From an uncultured Eubacteriales bacterium (GTDB taxonomy: Bacteria > Bacillota > Clostridia > Oscillospirales > CAG-272), in NCBI GenBank assembly GCA_934481325.1, contig CAKSPL010000054.1:1-7776 (forward strand): a DNA stretch of 7,776 bases, given 5' to 3'. The position numbers and the translations under genes were made by a program. The notes below the pieces were generated by a model. That model was not told the DNA's origin. It was given only the letters and a program-made list of their open reading frames with translations, and did not search any database. How positions within the stretch are numbered: the stretch's first letter is position 1; every line of letters begins with the position of its first letter. This document shows positions 6,434-7,776 of this stretch, piece by piece.

Positions 6434-7168
6434 ATGAATACCATCAAGCTGAATACGGAAAAAAAGCCTTTAATGGTCGCGCACCGGGGCGTGAGCGGTC
6501 TGGAGACCGAAAACACCGCCGCCGCCTTTGTGGCGGCGGGCAACAGGAGCTATTACGGCATTGAAACCGACGTACACAAAACCGCGGACGGGCAGTTTAT
6601 CATCATTCACGACGATAAAACCGGGCGGGTTGCCGGCGGGGACGATATGGTAGTGGAAGCCACCTCGTTTGAAACCCTGCGGCGGCTGACGCTGGTCAAC
6701 AAAATCTCCGGCAAAAAAGACCGCGCAGACCTTGTCTGCCCCTCGCTTGCCGAGTACATTGCCATCTGCAAAAAGTATGAAAAATACGCCGTGTTGGAGC
6801 TGAAAAACGCCTTTGAAAAGGAGGACATCGGCAGGATTGTCGACGTCATCCGCAAAGCGGAATATCTGGACTGCGTGATTTTCATTTCCTTCTGCTATGA
6901 CAATCTGGTTTTCCTGCGGGAGTTTTATCCCGGTGCCGCCGCACAGTATCTGATTGGCGGGAAAGAGGTTCCGTTTGATCTGATTGACCGCCTGTTGGAG
7001 CATCACTTTGATCTTGACATCGACCACCGTCTGATTACCGCCGATCTCGTGGAGGAATGCCACGAAAACGGCATTGAGGTGAACACCTGGACGGTCAATA
7101 CCGAAGAGGATGCGGCACGCGTGATTGCCGCAGGCGTAGACTACATTACCACCAACATTCTGGAATAA
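6434..7168 (+). CDS. Glycerophosphodiester phosphodiesterase family protein
   Basis: This 244-residue TIM-barrel enzyme should hydrolyse glycerophosphodiesters (deacylated phospholipids, or possibly teichoic acid fragments) to glycerol 3-phosphate and an alcohol. Family motifs are HRG (17-19), ENT (26-28), GIETDVHKTADG (42-53; Glu44 and Asp46 as metal ligands) and HDD (59-61; His59 catalytic). The C-terminal NTWTVNTEEDAARVIAAGVDYITTN matches the conserved end of the barrel. His17 and His59 would act as the acid/base pair and metal site. There is no signal peptide or membrane segment, so it should be cytoplasmic and act on imported or internally produced substrate. AAAGGA (6419-6424) lies nine bases before ATG 6434. 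An in-frame TTG at 6416 overlaps the gltX stop but has no better binding site. The gap to gltX is 14 bases, so the genes are surely cotranscribed. Confidence 0.93.
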   Translation: MNTIKLNTEKKPLMVAHRGVSGLETENTAAAFVAAGNRSYYGIETDVHKTADGQFIIIHDDKTGRVAGGDDMVVEATSFETLRRLTLVNKISGKKDRADLVCPSLAEYIAICKKYEKYAVLELKNAFEKEDIGRIVDVIRKAEYLDCVIFISFCYDNLVFLREFYPGAAAQYLIGGKEVPFDLIDRLLEHHFDLDIDHRLITADLVEECHENGIEVNTWTVNTEEDAARVIAAGVDYITTNILE

Positions 7169-7180
7169 GGAGTAACAACT

Positions 7181-7776
7181 ATGGCAATCCGGCTGAAAGT
7201 GATGACCTTCAACGTCCGCACCCCGGTGAAAGGGGATGAGGTCAACTATTTCTGGAACCGCACCGGGCGCATTACCGAGGTCATCGACAAGGAGCTGCCC
7301 GACCTGATCGGGTTTCAGGAAGCAACCCGCGAGGTGCGGGAATTTCTGACCGCCGCACTGTTCCCTTTGGGATATCTTGTGGTCGGTTGCGGGCGGGAAA
7401 AAGACCTGCACGGAGAAGGCACGGTAATCGCCTACCGGCGGGAGCGGTTTGAATTGCTCTCGCTGGAATCCCGTTGGCTCTCGCTCACGCCGTCGGTACC
7501 CGGAAGTACCTTTGGCGGCGACCAGAGCGGTTACCCGCGCATTTTTACCGCGGCGGTACTCCGCCCGGACGGGGCATCGGAGCCGATTCTCTTTCTCAAC
7601 ACGCACCTTGACCACAAAGGGGCAACCGCGCGGCTGTTGGGCGCGGTGGAGGTTATGCAGTATGTGGCGGACAAGGGCTTGCACTTTGTCATCACCGGCG
7701 ATATGAATGCCCTGCCCGGCACCAAGGAAATTCAGGCATTTTCCGCGCCCGCGGCGGTCGGCACACCGGTCAAGGA
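7181..7776 (+). CDS. Endonuclease/exonuclease/phosphatase family protein (partial, 3' end outside window)
   Basis: The first 198 codons of a gene that continues past the window. Motifs of the EEP (DNase I-like) fold occur in order: MTFNVR (8-13; Asn11), DLIGFQEA (41-48; metal-binding Glu47), YLVVGCGRE (65-73), SGYPRIFTAAVL (116-127), FLNTHLDH (138-145; catalytic His142) and ITGDMNALPG (171-180; Asp174, Asn176). The family includes DNases, sphingomyelinases, inositol polyphosphate phosphatases and many bacterial proteins of unknown substrate. The YxxxGxGR and NTHLDH forms are typical of the small bacterial 'endonuclease/exonuclease/phosphatase' proteins rather than of ExoIII DNA repair enzymes. 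No signal peptide is present. AAGGAG (7167-7172) overlaps the stop of the preceding gene and is eight bases before ATG 7181. Being coupled to the glycerophosphodiesterase suggests a related job in phosphoester or lipid headgroup turnover, which is inference. Confidence 0.92.
   Translation, partial: MAIRLKVMTFNVRTPVKGDEVNYFWNRTGRITEVIDKELPDLIGFQEATREVREFLTAALFPLGYLVVGCGREKDLHGEGTVIAYRRERFELLSLESRWLSLTPSVPGSTFGGDQSGYPRIFTAAVLRPDGASEPILFLNTHLDHKGATARLLGAVEVMQYVADKGLHFVITGDMNALPGTKEIQAFSAPAAVGTPVK

Noticed and set aside
6519..6539. Perfect 8-bp GC-only inverted repeat inside the phosphodiesterase gene
   Set aside because: It has no T-run, lies in the conserved ENT...AAAFVAAG coding region, and follows from runs of alanine codons (GCC and GCG), so it is probably not a terminator.
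6470..7684. A 404-codon open frame on the - strand across the phosphodiesterase and EEP genes
   Set aside because: It spans two clearly coding + strand genes and their junction, has no ribosome binding site or family motifs, and is explained by codon bias.

Overview
The window looks like ordinary chromosome from an endospore-forming member of the Firmicutes, probably the Clostridia. Three things support this: a germination protease (gpr), strong AGGAG-type ribosome binding sites with TTGNNN-17-TATAAT promoters, and a glutamyl-tRNA synthetase with the long N-terminal extension I associate with Clostridia. Coding DNA is moderately GC-rich. Genus or species cannot be assigned from this sequence alone. 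I see no rRNA, tRNA, CRISPR array, insertion sequence or phage gene, and no convincing new biological system.

Layout. Positions 1-101 hold the C-terminal tail of a PLP-dependent aminotransferase on the + strand. It converges on gpr (1060-170, - strand), and a strong 12-bp hairpin (123-152) between them probably terminates both. Upstream of gpr is a divergent intergenic region. On the - strand it carries a candidate forespore (sigma-G/F type) promoter, and on the + strand a near-consensus housekeeping promoter for a family 5 solute-binding lipoprotein (1276-3129). That lipoprotein gene stands alone, with its own terminator and no permease genes beside it. A glyoxalase II-like metallo-beta-lactamase hydrolase follows (3216-3827).

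Positions 3946-4629 hold a gene for an uncharacterised membrane protein that is broken by two frameshifts. Both fall at homopolymer runs (C6 and A5) and they compensate each other, so a 227-residue protein with three predicted membrane segments can be reconstructed. This lower-GC stretch is the most unusual part of the window. It ends in a terminator (4650-4676).

The last third is one apparent operon from a good promoter at 4683-4711: gltX (4773-6419), a glycerophosphodiester phosphodiesterase (6434-7168), and an endonuclease/exonuclease/phosphatase-family protein that runs off the window (7181-7776). Gaps are only 12-14 bases. The first gene charges tRNA with glutamate. The other two are metal-dependent phosphodiester or phosphomonoester hydrolases of unknown exact substrate, possibly acting in lipid headgroup or phosphate salvage.
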